From Megaleporinus macrocephalus (taxonomy: Eukaryota; Chordata; Actinopteri; Characiformes; Anostomidae): 64,000 bases of DNA. The stretch lies in contig CM038720.1 of assembly GCA_021613375.1 (NCBI GenBank), positions 43,661,189 to 43,725,188 of the forward strand. Reading direction: 5' to 3'. A program made the position numbers and the translations under genes. Position 1 is the stretch's first letter. The number at the start of each line of letters is the position of its first letter. The notes below the pieces were generated by a model. It worked only from the letters and a program-made list of their open reading frames with translations, searched no databases and had not been told where the DNA came from. Shown here piece by piece: positions 43,616 to 54,665 of this stretch.

Positions 43616-44871
43616 TTGAAATCAAATCAGAGAAGCAGTGAGAAGCAGCTCAGTGTTTTGTAAACAAGGAACAAGGAATGATGAGTTTGTGAAAGTAGTA
43701 GAAGACCACCTCATTAAGAAAGCAAACAGAATCTTTGGAGGTACTAGGGGCATGCTGCCTTTTCCACAGGGCACTAGACAGGAAGCTCCATGATGGATAA
43801 ACTTGTTCAAAATGCAGGCAAACAAGGGCACCTGTACACAGCAGATGAAGCAGCAGCATTAGATTGCAGGATGGGCAGTTGTTTAGCATTATACCACATG
43901 GGATGAGCAGTTGTTGAGCTTGACCAATGCTTGACTGAATGCAGCAGAGAGGGAGCGTAAGTTGAATCCTTCTAAAGACAGGTGGCAACCACAAACTCCC
44001 CGAATGAGAGATTTTGTTGCAGCCTAGGATCTCCGGTCTTAAGAAAAAACAAAATATCACCACAATCCACCGTCTGAAGGTTGATAGCCGAAGAAGGGAG
44101 AAGCAGCGATGCCAAATTGACATCCTTACCCTGAAGAACGTCTGTTCTCAGACGAGGAGAAATGGTAGCTGCAGCCAGAGGAACGAAAGGCCTACCCAGG
44201 GCTTGAGCAGGTATGGCGGTGGAGAGGCTGAAAGTCGGCAGAACAGAAAGGACCAAGGCGTCCGGGAGCTGAGCTGCAGAGGCCAAGGAGATTTTTGAGG
44301 GCAAAGGGGTAACGATAGCAGCGGTCAATGATCAAGGCCGGTAAAAGCCTGCTGCAAGCCGGAGTCGACGACTTTTCCACCACAGCCAGTCTGGAATCTA
44401 AACTTTTGACAGAGTCAGCGAGACTCTGAACGACCTGGATCAATTGTAGAGTTGGGTCAGCAGGATTCACAGAGGAGGCGGAGAGCACGGAGAAGTGGGA
44501 TGCTTAGTTCTCCACGAGGAGGCCGACTAACCCTGACCCCACAAGGGCACCTTGTCAGCACTAATTACCACTGGGGAATCAGGGGCTTGGAGTTCTTAGC
44601 CCTGGGTCCACCAGTTCTTTTACTGGTGGCTGGCTGTGCTGATTGACCCCTTACTGTAAATGCATGATTTTTGTCAAAGTGCCCCACACCAGCTGCCCCA
44701 TGCACGAGTGTTACTCAGGCTGTACTGCATCAGCTATACAAAGCAGCTTAGTGGCTGCCACTTCTGGCATCAACAGGGTTTCCATCCTGCTTAGACCCAT
44801 CTGCTTACCCAAAAGAGGTAACTTGGTTCAGGCAACGTTTCAGACACAGCAGTACAGCTACAAAGACAGTA
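43616..44871. other. Unassigned repeat-like region
   Basis: On the minus strand a stretch near 44488-44380 reads NPADPTLQLIQVVQSLADSV and KSLDSRLAVVE, a heptad-like segment that could be the start of a gypsy gag. Other open stretches here show no recognised domain. Not assigned. Confidence 0.3.
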
Positions 44872-45105
44872 TGTCTATTACACATTGCACAATTTGCACA
44901 CTACCGGCAATTATTTATTATTCTCTGTCTGTACTGTGTTGTGTTGTCTGTCCGCACTTGTTTGTTCGTGTTGCACTTGTCTTGTATGCACTGTCTATGT
45001 TGCACCATGGTCCTGGAGGAACGTTGTTTCGTTTCACTGTGTACTATGTATGTAGTTGAAATGACAATAAAACCCACTTGACTTGACTTGACTTGACTTG
45101 AGTTA
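44872..45105 (+). mobile_element. Rex1-type 3' tail fragment (third copy)
   Basis: From CTATTACACATTGCACAATT to the GACAATAAAACCCACTTGAC end with CTTGA repeats, it matches the 3' ends at 30508-30780 and 56225-56478. It has fewer TGTACTGTGTTG units than those copies. No coding sequence. Confidence 0.9.
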
Positions 45106-46206
45106 CCATGACTTTGTTTATTGTGGCAGATGATTTGAATCGCTGCAAGTTCTGCACAAATTTGACCATATTGTGAAATATCCCACAAGAGAGAACCAGG
45201 CTCTGGACCATTCAGTGCCCTGTTTCAAAATCTCATTATTTCATATTCCAATATATAGATCAGTCCCCAAGCAAGACCCCCCGGAAGAATTCTGGCATAC
45301 TAAATCAAACCTTGAAAATGACCATTTCTTCACAAAGGAGTCAGCAGCGGAAACCCAGCAGCATAAAGGCTAGACAGTTAGTCTTAACAGTTATCTTTCA
45401 AAGGTTCTTTAGAAATTCAGATATATCACATGTACAAAAAACAAAAGATCTTTATTGTTTCTGTCACTTTAAGGACAAGTCTTGACGAAGTCCCGCTGGA
45501 TACCTGCTCCTCAGCAGTAGGAGCCCTCAGCCCTCTCTCAGGGTTGTGTCCTTGGCACAACAGAGCCTTCTAACCTGATGTGACCCTCATAAACTAAGCC
45601 CAGCACCATAGTCTTCAGGCTGCCAGGCACAGGTAAGAGGAGACAGAGGTTGTCTCAGCTCCCATAAAGAACCTTGGTTGGCCTGCACAGTATCATCACT
45701 GTGTTGCTGATGAGGGGGCTGCTTGTGTGCACTACCCACAGTCCTTGCTGTATCCAACCCCTCTAGCACTGGTGGCTTCAACCACAGAATGTTGTTGTGC
45801 CCTTGACCAGCACATTTGGCCTCCAGCCATAAAAAACGGTTCTTCTGGCAACAATGTGATGTTAGTGTAGAAGACCTGGGTACTAATGAGGATGATATAA
45901 TAAAATGAAAAAAACTTATTTTTTTATGTTTTTTATGTTTGAGTAGATGAAAATGAATGGAATACATGAATGGAAATGGTTACATAAATTTAAATAAATT
46001 TAATAAAAACCAACTATATTGGTTCAAACTTTTTGGAATTATTCATGTAGACATTTATTTAAAAGTTCTTCATTCATATACATACCTAACATATAATCAA
46101 ATGTATTTTGAAACTTTATATACAGTTTCCTTAACTTTTAGTCCTTGAACCTATTTTAATATCAACAGTGATAACAATAGTTACCTAAAGAGCAATATTT
46201 GAGTAT
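45106..46206. other. Spacer and 3' flank of OR-D
   Basis: No gene recognised; AAAAGTTCTTCATTCATATA at 46060-46079 resembles the OR-A and OR-B 3' flanks. Rest unassigned. Confidence 0.4.
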
Positions 46207-47172
46207 TTAAAGTTTTATGGTTTTCTTCCAAACCACAGTGACTTGTTTGTAAAGAACTTTAATAGCCTGTAATACCTCCTCAGTCTTCAGAGTGTATATT
46301 ATGGGGTTTAACATTGGTGGAATAGTCTGTGTTAGGGCAGAATTGATTATTCTAGTATTTGGATGGATGTATGTTGTAATAGCAGTAATGTAAACACTAA
46401 AGATTGGAAGATAAAACATGGTCACTAATATGAGGTGGGAAGTGCAGGTTTTCATAGCTTTGATTCGATCAGCACCGTGTGAGATATTAAGTAATGCAAA
46501 ACCTATACAGACATATGATAAAGCTATCAATATTAATGGAACACAAAGCACAACAGCAGTATAGACACTGGCCATTGCATAGTTAGGAGAATTATCATTA
46601 CAGGCTAGTCTGAAGATAGGGCCATGATCACAGAAATAACTTCCAACTGTAGTCGATCTACAGAAGGACAGTCTGGTAAGCAGAGCTATAGAAACAGATG
46701 CAATAGTTGCAGAGATAACCCACATAACACCAATAATCAGAGTCATTGAGGATTTGGTGACAATAGCGTGATACCTCAGAGGAAAACATATAGCAATCAC
46801 TCTGTCAAAGCACAAAGCAAGCAGACTGTAGGACTGCATCATCATAAAAAGAAAAGCAAAGAACATGCTTGTTAGACAGTCTTCATAAGATATCCACTGG
46901 TTCTCACGCAGAAACATGTCTGCATACTTCGGAATAAGAGCAGAACTTCCACACAGATCAGAAAAGGCCAAGTTAAAGACAGCGATATACTTTGCTGTGT
47001 GGAGAGTACGAGAGAGGTATATAGCACACATTATAAAAGAGTTTCCTAAAACAGTAACAGTATATACAAAACACAGAAACATATAATAATACTTTGCATG
47101 TGGCACATTATACAATCCATTGATGTAAAATGTCGAGGGGCGAATGATTGTTACATTGTCAATGGACTCCAT
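46207..47172 (-). CDS. Olfactory receptor OR-D (fish type-1 OR, 321 aa)
   Basis: Seven-helix odorant receptor, closest to OR-C and OR-E (MFLRENQWIS, SYFCDHGPIFRLACND). Landmarks: N6-V-T glycosylation site; YTVTVLGNSFIMC in TM1; YEDC; LLALCFDRVIAICFPLRYH; KAMKTCTSHL; PPMLNPIIYTLK. The codon that is ATG in OR-C and OR-E is TTG here (47181-47179), so I start at the next in-frame ATG, 47172 (MESIDN), three codons on. The C-terminal tail is short and diverged (KQVTVVWKKTIKL) compared with OR-C. The helices are intact, so a working receptor is plausible. Confidence 0.92.
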   Translation of the reverse strand: MESIDNVTIIRPSTFYINGLYNVPHAKYYYMFLCFVYTVTVLGNSFIMCAIYLSRTLHTAKYIAVFNLAFSDLCGSSALIPKYADMFLRENQWISYEDCLTSMFFAFLFMMMQSYSLLALCFDRVIAICFPLRYHAIVTKSSMTLIIGVMWVISATIASVSIALLTRLSFCRSTTVGSYFCDHGPIFRLACNDNSPNYAMASVYTAVVLCVPLILIALSYVCIGFALLNISHGADRIKAMKTCTSHLILVTMFYLPIFSVYITAITTYIHPNTRIINSALTQTIPPMLNPIIYTLKTEEVLQAIKVLYKQVTVVWKKTIKL

Positions 47173-47294
47173 AAAAGTCAAGTTACGACTTGTTTTAAAT
47201 GAAATAAAGAAGAGTTAAATATCCCTCCGATTACCAGTAACACATCAAAATGTAAACACAAATAAATAGCATTTAAGAAAACAGGAGACTAAAA

Positions 47295-47348
47295 CCTTGT
47301 GGAATTCAGGAGAGATCAAACATTTATAATTGACCAATGTTTACGTCA
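47295..47348 (-). promoter_or_regulatory. OR-D promoter module and first-exon donor
   Basis: Minus strand: TGACGTAA (47348-47341), ATTATAAATG (47330-47321), then a possible donor CACAAG/GTTTTAG (exon ends 47296). The acceptor is unclear; TTAAAACAAG (about 47201-47192) is a candidate. Confidence 0.6.
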
Positions 47349-48166
47349 TCCTAAGCACACCTCTAACAAGAAAAAAGAAAACACACAGATCTCTGTAGAC
47401 AAGGTTGTAAAACTAAAAATGTAACGGCTGATTCTCTGATGATTAATAAGGACAGAATGATTATGGGTTAAATTTATTATATCTGTGTTTGAAACTACTC
47501 TACTAGTGTTCTGAGTAGGAAAGGCACACAGTCACTCTAATTATTTTGTCCGATATGATAAATCACATGAATCCTTAAAATCTCCAAGTTTATACGGATA
47601 AAAGAAACAGGCCTATGATTGGCCTCACCTTTTTCACCTTTTCTGATTAAAAGCCCCCTTGTAAACACAGACAGAGTTTAAAATAGAGCTGCAATCAATG
47701 ATGTTGGGGGTGTTAGTTGACCTCAGACTGACCCTGGGACCGCGGGACTGTGTGATTCTGCTGGCCAGAGGAAAAGTGTAGCAGAAAGTAGAAGCAGGCT
47801 AAAAGCTCTGGAGTCCAAGTTAGGCTAAAAGCTAACCCTTGCCTCTCGGCTCAACCATCTCTTTCCTTCAGCATGACACCATTCCTGTGCAGACACTCAA
47901 ATTAGCAGAGCTAACTGCTCACCACACCAACAAGGTAGCAGCACTGTCGAGTGAAACGTACAGTGGTGACTTGTGTGCTTACACTAATGAAAATAGTAAA
48001 GGAAGGCTGTAGTTGTAAGGGGTCCGTCAGTTCCCGCCATAACCGCCAGAGGGCGCCGTAAGCCCACTAAGACTGTTAGGCGGAGACCTAATGAGCCCTC
48101 ATCTGCGACACCTGTAACACGGCCTATAAAGGACCGGAAGCCCAGCAGGTGACTGTCGCACTCTCC
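47349..48166. other. Spacer upstream of OR-D
   Basis: No gene recognised. At 47980-48160 a more GC-rich block (CCGCCAGAGGGCGCCG, then GGCCTATAAAGGACCGGAAG) looks like part of an unidentified repeat adjoining the L2 tail. Confidence 0.35.
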
Positions 48167-50985
48167 CAAGTCAAGTCAAGTCAAGTCAATTTTATTTATA
48201 TAGCGCTTTTTACAACGATGTTGTCTCAAAGCAGCTTTACAGAGTTTTGAAAACAGTTATAACATATATCCCCCAGTGAGCAAGCCAGAGGCAACAGTGG
48301 CAAGGAAAAACTCCCTCAACTGGAGGAAGAAACCTTGGGAGGAACCAGACTCACAAGGGGAGACCCATCCTCCTCTGGTCAAACAGTATTTACAGTTTGA
48401 ACTAAATACCAAAGAAAGGAGTCTCTGTTTGAAATCTGGATAGCAAAGCTTTAGAAGCTGCACAGATAGAGGCAGTGTATGACTGAGGCAGTCTCTGGCT
48501 GAGGCAGTCTATGACAGTCTTTATGTAAAGTGGGCGTGAGCTGAAACAGTCCCATCCTATCTCAGTGCTGGTGCATCTGGATGGCACAGTGATGTAACTG
48601 AGGGTGTAGCAGTAAATGGACAGGTGAGCTGGCTGGTGATGGTGGGGTGATGGCCCGATGATCAGTCCTTCAACAGCCTTCAACAGACAGGAGGACAGTC
48701 ATTTCCTCAGGAAGAGTAAAGAGAAAGAGTTAGTTGGGCTCAGGAGTAAGACTGTAGAGAATATGAATTTTCAGAATTTTAGAGTGTGGTTGGTGACTCC
48801 GGCAGATCTAACTATAACAGCCTAAACTAAAAGGAGAGAACCAGAAGGTAACATGGACATGAGAGTACCCTGAGACACTGGGGTCCCCCCACTCCACCAT
48901 CAACAAACCTGTGTGATCTCGTGAAGTGTTGGAACAACAGCACCAACATCTCAGTTTACCATAAACCTCTGTGTCCAAGAACCCCCAGATCTCCTGCCTT
49001 TATCTAAAAGAGAAGCTTAATTACCAAAAGCTACACTAAACAAGTATGTTTTTAGTCTAGACTTAAATATTGAGACTGTGTCAGAGTCCCGAACATTAAC
49101 TGGGAGATTATTCCACAATTTTGGGGCTTTGTAGGAAAAAGCTCTTCCCCCCATTGTAGTCTTCTGAATTTTAGGAACTATTAGAAAACCAGCATCCTGT
49201 GATCTGAGTGAACGTGGCGGTTCATAATAGGAAATTAGATCTTGCAGGTACTCCGGTGTGAGACCGTGCAGGGCTTTATACGTCAGTAATAGAATTTTAT
49301 AGTCGATACGGAATTTAACAGGAAGCCAGTGTAGCGCTGATAAAACTGGACTGATGTGATCAAATTTCCTGGTTTTAGTTAGTACTCTAGCTGCAGCGTT
49401 CTGAACTAACTGTAGTTTATTCAGGTTCCTGCTGGAGCATCCTGACAATAATGCATTACAGTAATCTAGCCTTGAGGTTATAAAGGCATGTATCAACTTT
49501 TCAGCATCAGACACAGATAACGCATTTCTTAACTTTGAAATGTTTCGTAGGTGAAGAAACGCTTTTCTTGTAATATTACCGATGTGTTGATTAAATGTCA
49601 GATCTGAGTCAATTGTTACACCAAGATTTTTGGCTACTGAACCAGGAACTACAGAGAAGTCAGCAAGATTTAACATTAAATCTGAACATTTAGTCCGAGC
49701 AGCCTTTGGGCCGAGGAGGAGAACTTCCGTTTTATCTGGGTTTAAAAGAAGGAAGTTCTGTAGCATCCAAAGTCTAATATCTCTTACACAATCTTCTATC
49801 TTATTTAATCTGGATTTGTCATCTGGTTTGGCTGATATGTACAGTTGTGTATCATCGGCATAACAGTGGAAACTAATTCCATGTCTATTTATAACTGAGC
49901 CTAATGGTAGCATATATAGTGTAAATAACAGAGGACCTAAAACAGAACCTTGTGGAACTCCATATTTCACTTTTGTAGTGTTAGACGATACATTATTTAT
50001 CTTTACAAACTGAAAGCGATCACTAAGGTAAGATGTGAACCAGGATAACGCTGTTCCTGTGATTCCAACTATATTTTCTAGCCTGTCCAAAAGAATAGTG
50101 TGATCTATAGTGTCAAAAGCTGCACTTAGATCTAGTAACACCAGTAGAGATACGTGGCCCTGATCAGAGGCAAGAAGAAGATCATTTGTTATCTTAACTA
50201 AAGCTGTCTCTGTGCTGTGATGTGGCCTAAAACCAGATTGGAATTTTTCATATATGTTGTTCTTATGTAGATGAGAACAGAGTTGTCGAGCTACAGCCTT
50301 TTCTAAAATATTAGAGATAAAAGGTAAATTGGAAATGGGTCTATAACTGGACAGTTCTCTGGGGTCAAGATTTGGCTTCTTTATCAAGGGTTTTATCACA
50401 GCTAGTTTAAAAGACTTAGGTACATGACCCAGACTAAGAGAAGAGTTGATGATAGTTAAGATAGGTTTAATAATAGCTGGTAATACTTGTTTCAATAGGC
50501 TTGTTGGAATCATATCAAGTGTGCATGTAGCAGAAGTTGAGGAAGAGATAAGTTTTTCTAGTTCTGTCTGCTGTAGTGGAGAAAATGTTTCTAGTCTTTC
50601 TTCTAAAATCACATTTTGTGCTGTTTGAGCCAAATCGGATGAAGGATAGGTTACTCGTATTGGTAGAACTTTTTGTCTAATATTCTCGATTTTGCTATTT
50701 AAAAAGTCCATGAAATCATTGCTGCTGTGGTTGGCAGGTATTTGAGGTTCAGATCCTGCCTGATTTTTGGTAAGTTTTGCGATGGTGCTAAATAAAACTC
50801 TAGGATTGTTTTTGTTGTGTTCGATGAGTGTGGACAGGTATGCTGAGCGTGTTTTAATAAGTGCCTTTCTGTAACTGCTAAGGCTGTCCTTCCAAGCAGA
50901 GTGAAATACCTCTAGCTTGGTCACTCTCCATTTGCGTTCTAATTTCCGTACTGTCTGTCTTAAGGTGCGTACTTCATTCCAAGTG
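48167..50985 (-). mobile_element. 5'-truncated L2 LINE (second copy)
   Basis: Minus orientation. The 3' end at 48167 is TCAAG repeats, then the tail ATTTGTATAGCGC-like sequence and the 3' UTR. Coding match to the first L2 begins at about 50985 ([15 protein letters not shown]), where it is cut. It lacks the 33-bp and 147-bp UTR repeats of the first copy. Confidence 0.9.
49017..50985 (-). pseudogene. L2 reverse transcriptase, no endonuclease
   Basis: The frame is open and nearly the same as the 38157-41117 protein: [67 protein letters not shown] (about 49864-49853), [13 protein letters not shown], ending LFSVAFGN. The catalytic Y-A-D-D is kept but the whole endonuclease is missing. The frame extends upstream into unrelated sequence (to 51113) by chance, from a TTG, so it has no start of its own. 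Non-autonomous. Confidence 0.85.
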
Positions 50986-51083
50986 TGACCGGTAAACGGT
51001 AGCTCTACGGAGTAGAATCCAAAAGAGAAAAAAAGTTTGGCCTTCCCGCGCTTTTCAGCGCAGCCCTCATAAACCCGTGGATA

Positions 51084-51165
51084 CTGTCTCAGGAGTGCAC
51101 TCCTGTGGCGCAACGACAGAGAGCTTGTCTCTCAAAACAGAGATTGTGGGTTTGAATCCAGCCAC
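51084..51165 (+). repeat. Possible tRNA-derived SINE head
   Basis: TGGCGCAACGACAGAG (51104-51119) resembles a tRNA gene box A, and GGGTTTGAATCC (51149-51160), 35-40 bp downstream, resembles box B. Short pairing TGTGGC/GCCACA flanks them. The cloverleaf is not convincing, so it is not a tRNA gene. It touches the 5' side of the truncated L2. Confidence 0.4.
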
Positions 51166-52199
51166 ATGCATAGTTCTCCTGGAGACTCTGGGATAAGCCC
51201 TGGTTACTGCCGTAAATTATTTTTTTTCCCTTCCTTCCTTTTGTTTTCCACATTCTCCCAAAAGGTCTTACACCACTCCTAGACCATTTTTACGCCGTTT
51301 GGCGAGCACACACTCCCCTTTTAAGCCCGATTTTATTTTAGTAATTTTAGAGATCTCTGCACTTGGTTCCTCCCTCACCCGTCCCATGACCGTAGTAGTG
51401 TCGTCATTGTTTAGTCTTGGTAAAACATTATTTTGTGAAGATTTAACTATACCACATCCCCCCAAGAGATTTCTTTTGTGCTCATATCACTGAACATTAG
51501 ATTCTAACTGGGTAGTGGAATGAAAAACGAACACTTCTTCTTCCCTTGCTGAAAAAAGGAAGGAATTAAATGGTACAGAAAAAAAAGCTACAGGAGCTGT
51601 GCTGTCTGCACCCACAGGGGCGAGGTGGAGATGTCCTACACATAGTAAGATTTTAACACTTACATCACAAACATCGGGGATCATTTGTGCTGACAAAGTA
51701 ATCTGTCCTCAATCTTATTCAGTTTCTTCAACTCATATCAAACAGGCGTTTGTTTGTTTGTTTGTTTTTTTACTTTACAAAGCATGTTTTCAGCTGCCAT
51801 AATGACAACATCCCAACAAAATTAATTAAGATCATCCTAAACATTCCTACACAAGATTGGATGGACTTGTTTACAGCAGTATCCATGTAATAAACAGGCA
51901 TGTGCAAAGTTGCTCTGACCTCTCAACCTTTTGATCGTGCACTGCAAAGGTGTGCACAATGCTGAAAATCTGAAATAATGCCTTCAGGTTAGATAAATTC
52001 TTAGCATTGCAAGGCAGTTCTTAGCACATCAAGACTCTACCTCTCCCAGGTTATCAAAGCGCAACTAGGCCTATAAAATCTAAACTTTTTTCTAAATACT
52101 TTCAGGCTACCCAAAACACACATTGTATATGACAGGGTGTATTTATCGCCCTACACTGCACATCCCGAGAGTCAAAAGCTCCCACTTCATGGAATGCAT
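51166..52199. other. Spacer
   Basis: No recognised gene or element; contains (GTTT)n at 51748-51765. Confidence 0.4.
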
Positions 52200-52600
52200 C
52201 TTACAGATGATGTCACTTGGACCCTCAACTAACCCCACCTAGCCATCAAGCCTAACCTTACTTCCTGAAGATGAAGTGAGCAAAGTTCCCTGCTTCCATC
52301 CTCACTAATTTCTACATGGAGAAATTGAAAGTCTGTCCCACAGACTGCTATGAGAACTACACCACAACAGACTGTAAGGACAGCTAGGAAGACCATATGG
52401 GTGCCTTTACCCACACCTCCCACCACAAGTGCTGCTTTCATGAGGCCAGGGGCATTGTGAACTACTCCACACAAGTCTCTCATGGACTCTTGTCCCTCCT
52501 GTCATATGGCAATAGAAACTGTAACATCTGTTCCACGACCACCACACTTTGCAACCACTTCTTCCCAAAATCAAAAACTGAATGCACTGATGAAGTCAAA
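52200..52600 (+). pseudogene. Rex1-type LINE C-terminal scrap
   Basis: A degraded plus-strand stretch resembles the end of Rex1 reverse transcriptase: FPASILTNFYMEKLKV, then SHGLLSLLSYGNRN and CNHFFPKS, corresponding to the LPSGRRYR and SFFPQAIRLLN blocks of intact copies. Heavily mutated. The region 52601-53442 has nothing recognised. Confidence 0.5.
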
Positions 52601-53444
52601 AAGTCAAGAACTAGCAAGGTCGACAGAGTATACAGCAACAATTCACGGTCAGAATGAGGATAGTCCTGGGTGTGTGAAGTTGGTGCCTCTTTTAAAGGGA
52701 AGGAGGAGCCAAATCATGGAACGGAGCGGGATTCTGGAGTGGACCCTAAACAGTGGACAAGAACACACAAACACACGACAATATCCATGCCCATAACATA
52801 CCATGGTGCCATAACAACTACTTGACTCAATAAAAGAAAAAAGACTACAAAATAAAATGTAAGTGTTTGTACATCTCTGGGAGATCAGAGTTAGGAAAGC
52901 TAAATCCTACCTTAGCAGGGCTGGTTTTCATTACAAGATCATGGTACCTGTAATTCTAGGGATTAACAGCAGAGAGAGAATAGAAGGCACTTATTGTAAA
53001 TTGATTTAAGAGGTGTCAATCAAAAAAATCCCTGTCCCTTAATCCCTCCCCTCGACCAAAGAGCATTAAGTATTGTACAGGAAGACCTGCCCCTTACCCC
53101 CGAGTTAATGACCCCTAAATGAGGTGATACCTGATATCCATCATGTACTAACAGATGTTTGGAGTTAATGACCGCTGTTGTTATTTATTGGTGTGTGTGT
53201 GAACCACCGCCCCAACCACCTGTTCATATATATTGATGTGCGACCTGCAGAATGTATTTGAATTGTATTCGTGAATGGTATGAAGTTTAATTACACCTGA
53301 ATTTATTAGTATTTCCCACCAGAACGCAGTAGCCAATCAGGCTGTTGTTTTTCTTTAAAACATGTTGAAATGTCAATTCTATCTAAACCTCACTACCATC
53401 TCACTTGGACCGGGGTTCGCGCGAGGCTAAAGGCTAGCCCTAGC

Positions 53445-54182
53445 TGCCCGGCTATACCATCGCTATTCCTCGCAAACGTCTGCTCCCTCGATAATAAACT
53501 GGACTGCATTCGACTCCAGCGAGCGACCCAGCGAGAGTTCAGAGACTGCTGTGCTCTAGTCTTTGTGGAATCGTGGCTCAGCGACAGTATTCCAGACAGC
53601 GTCATTCAGCTAGACGGGCTAGCCTCGTTCAGAGCGGATAGAAGCGCGGCTCTGTCCGGGAAGACCTGCGGTGGAGGCGTGTGTTTACATCAACACAGAA
53701 TGGTGCAACAACGCTGTGACTGTCGCCAAGCACTGCTCTCCGCTGGTGGAGTTCATCATAGTCCAGTGCAGACCTTTTTATTTAGTACGGGAATTCTCCG
53801 CCGTGCTGATAGCCGCCGTGTACATACCGCCTAGCGCTAGCACTAATGCTAATGCTAGGGAGGCACTGTGGGAACTGCATGGGGGCATCAGCGATCTGCA
53901 GACCAGACATCCAGACGCACTGTTCATTGTCGCCGGAGATTTCAACCACGCTAATCTCCAGTCAGTCCTCCCTAAATTCCACCAGCATGTGGACTTTGCC
54001 ACGAGAGGAGCGAACGCGTTGGACCTTGTTTACACAAACATACCCAGCGCGTACCGGGCGGAGCCCCGCCCCCACCTCGCGTTCTCGGATCACATGTCTG
54101 TGTATCTGACTCCAGCTTACACACCCCTCATCAGACGCTCCAGACCAGTTCAGAAGCAGGTGAAAACCTGGCCGGCAGGAGC
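53445..54182 (+). pseudogene. Endonuclease region of Rex1 copy 2
   Basis: Blocks: [122 protein letters not shown] frameshift near 53680 (GGAGGCGTGTGT region, shorter than in copy 1) and the shared one-base loss at about 54183 break the frame. Catalytic E, GDFN and SDH motifs are present. Confidence 0.8.
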
Positions 54183-54665
54183 ATCTCTGCCCTTCAGGAC
54201 TGTTTTGAGTGCACTGCATGGGACATGTTCAGGGAGGCTGCGACTGAAGGCGACTCTGTTAACTTGGAGGAGTACACAGCATCAGTCACTGGCTACATCA
54301 GCAAGTGTATTGATGATGTCACTGTCTCCAAGACCATCACCACACGCCCAAACCAGAAGCCGTGGATGACTCCTGAGGTGCGTGCGCTACTGAGGACCCA
54401 CGACTCGGCCTTTAGAGTGGGTGACAAGGCGGCCCTAAGGAAAGCAAGAGCCAAATTGTCACGAGCCATCCGAGAGGCAAAGCGCGCACACGCCCAGAGA
54501 ATCCACAACCACTTCAAGGACACGGGTGACGCGCGGCGCATGTGGCAGGGCATCCAGGAAATCACACACTACAGGACAATGCCACCGTCCTGTGACAGTG
54601 ATGCCTTCCTCCCCGATGCCCTAAATGACTTTTATGCACGGTTCGAGGCACAGAACAACACGTGA
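54183..54665 (+). pseudogene. Linker region of Rex1 copy 2
   Basis: [100 protein letters not shown]. Ends at a stop after FEAQNNT (54663-54665), produced by a 4-base loss relative to copy 1. Confidence 0.8.

Noticed and set aside
43622..44328. Minus-strand open stretches with hydrophobic segments
   Set aside because: No recognised domain; probably decayed element sequence.
50986..51113. An N-terminal domain fused to the second L2 polymerase
   Set aside because: The extra residues come from unrelated flanking sequence, begin at TTG, and stop matching L2 at 50985.
51084..51165. A functional tRNA gene
   Set aside because: The acceptor, D and T stems do not fold into a proper cloverleaf; only box-like motifs remain.
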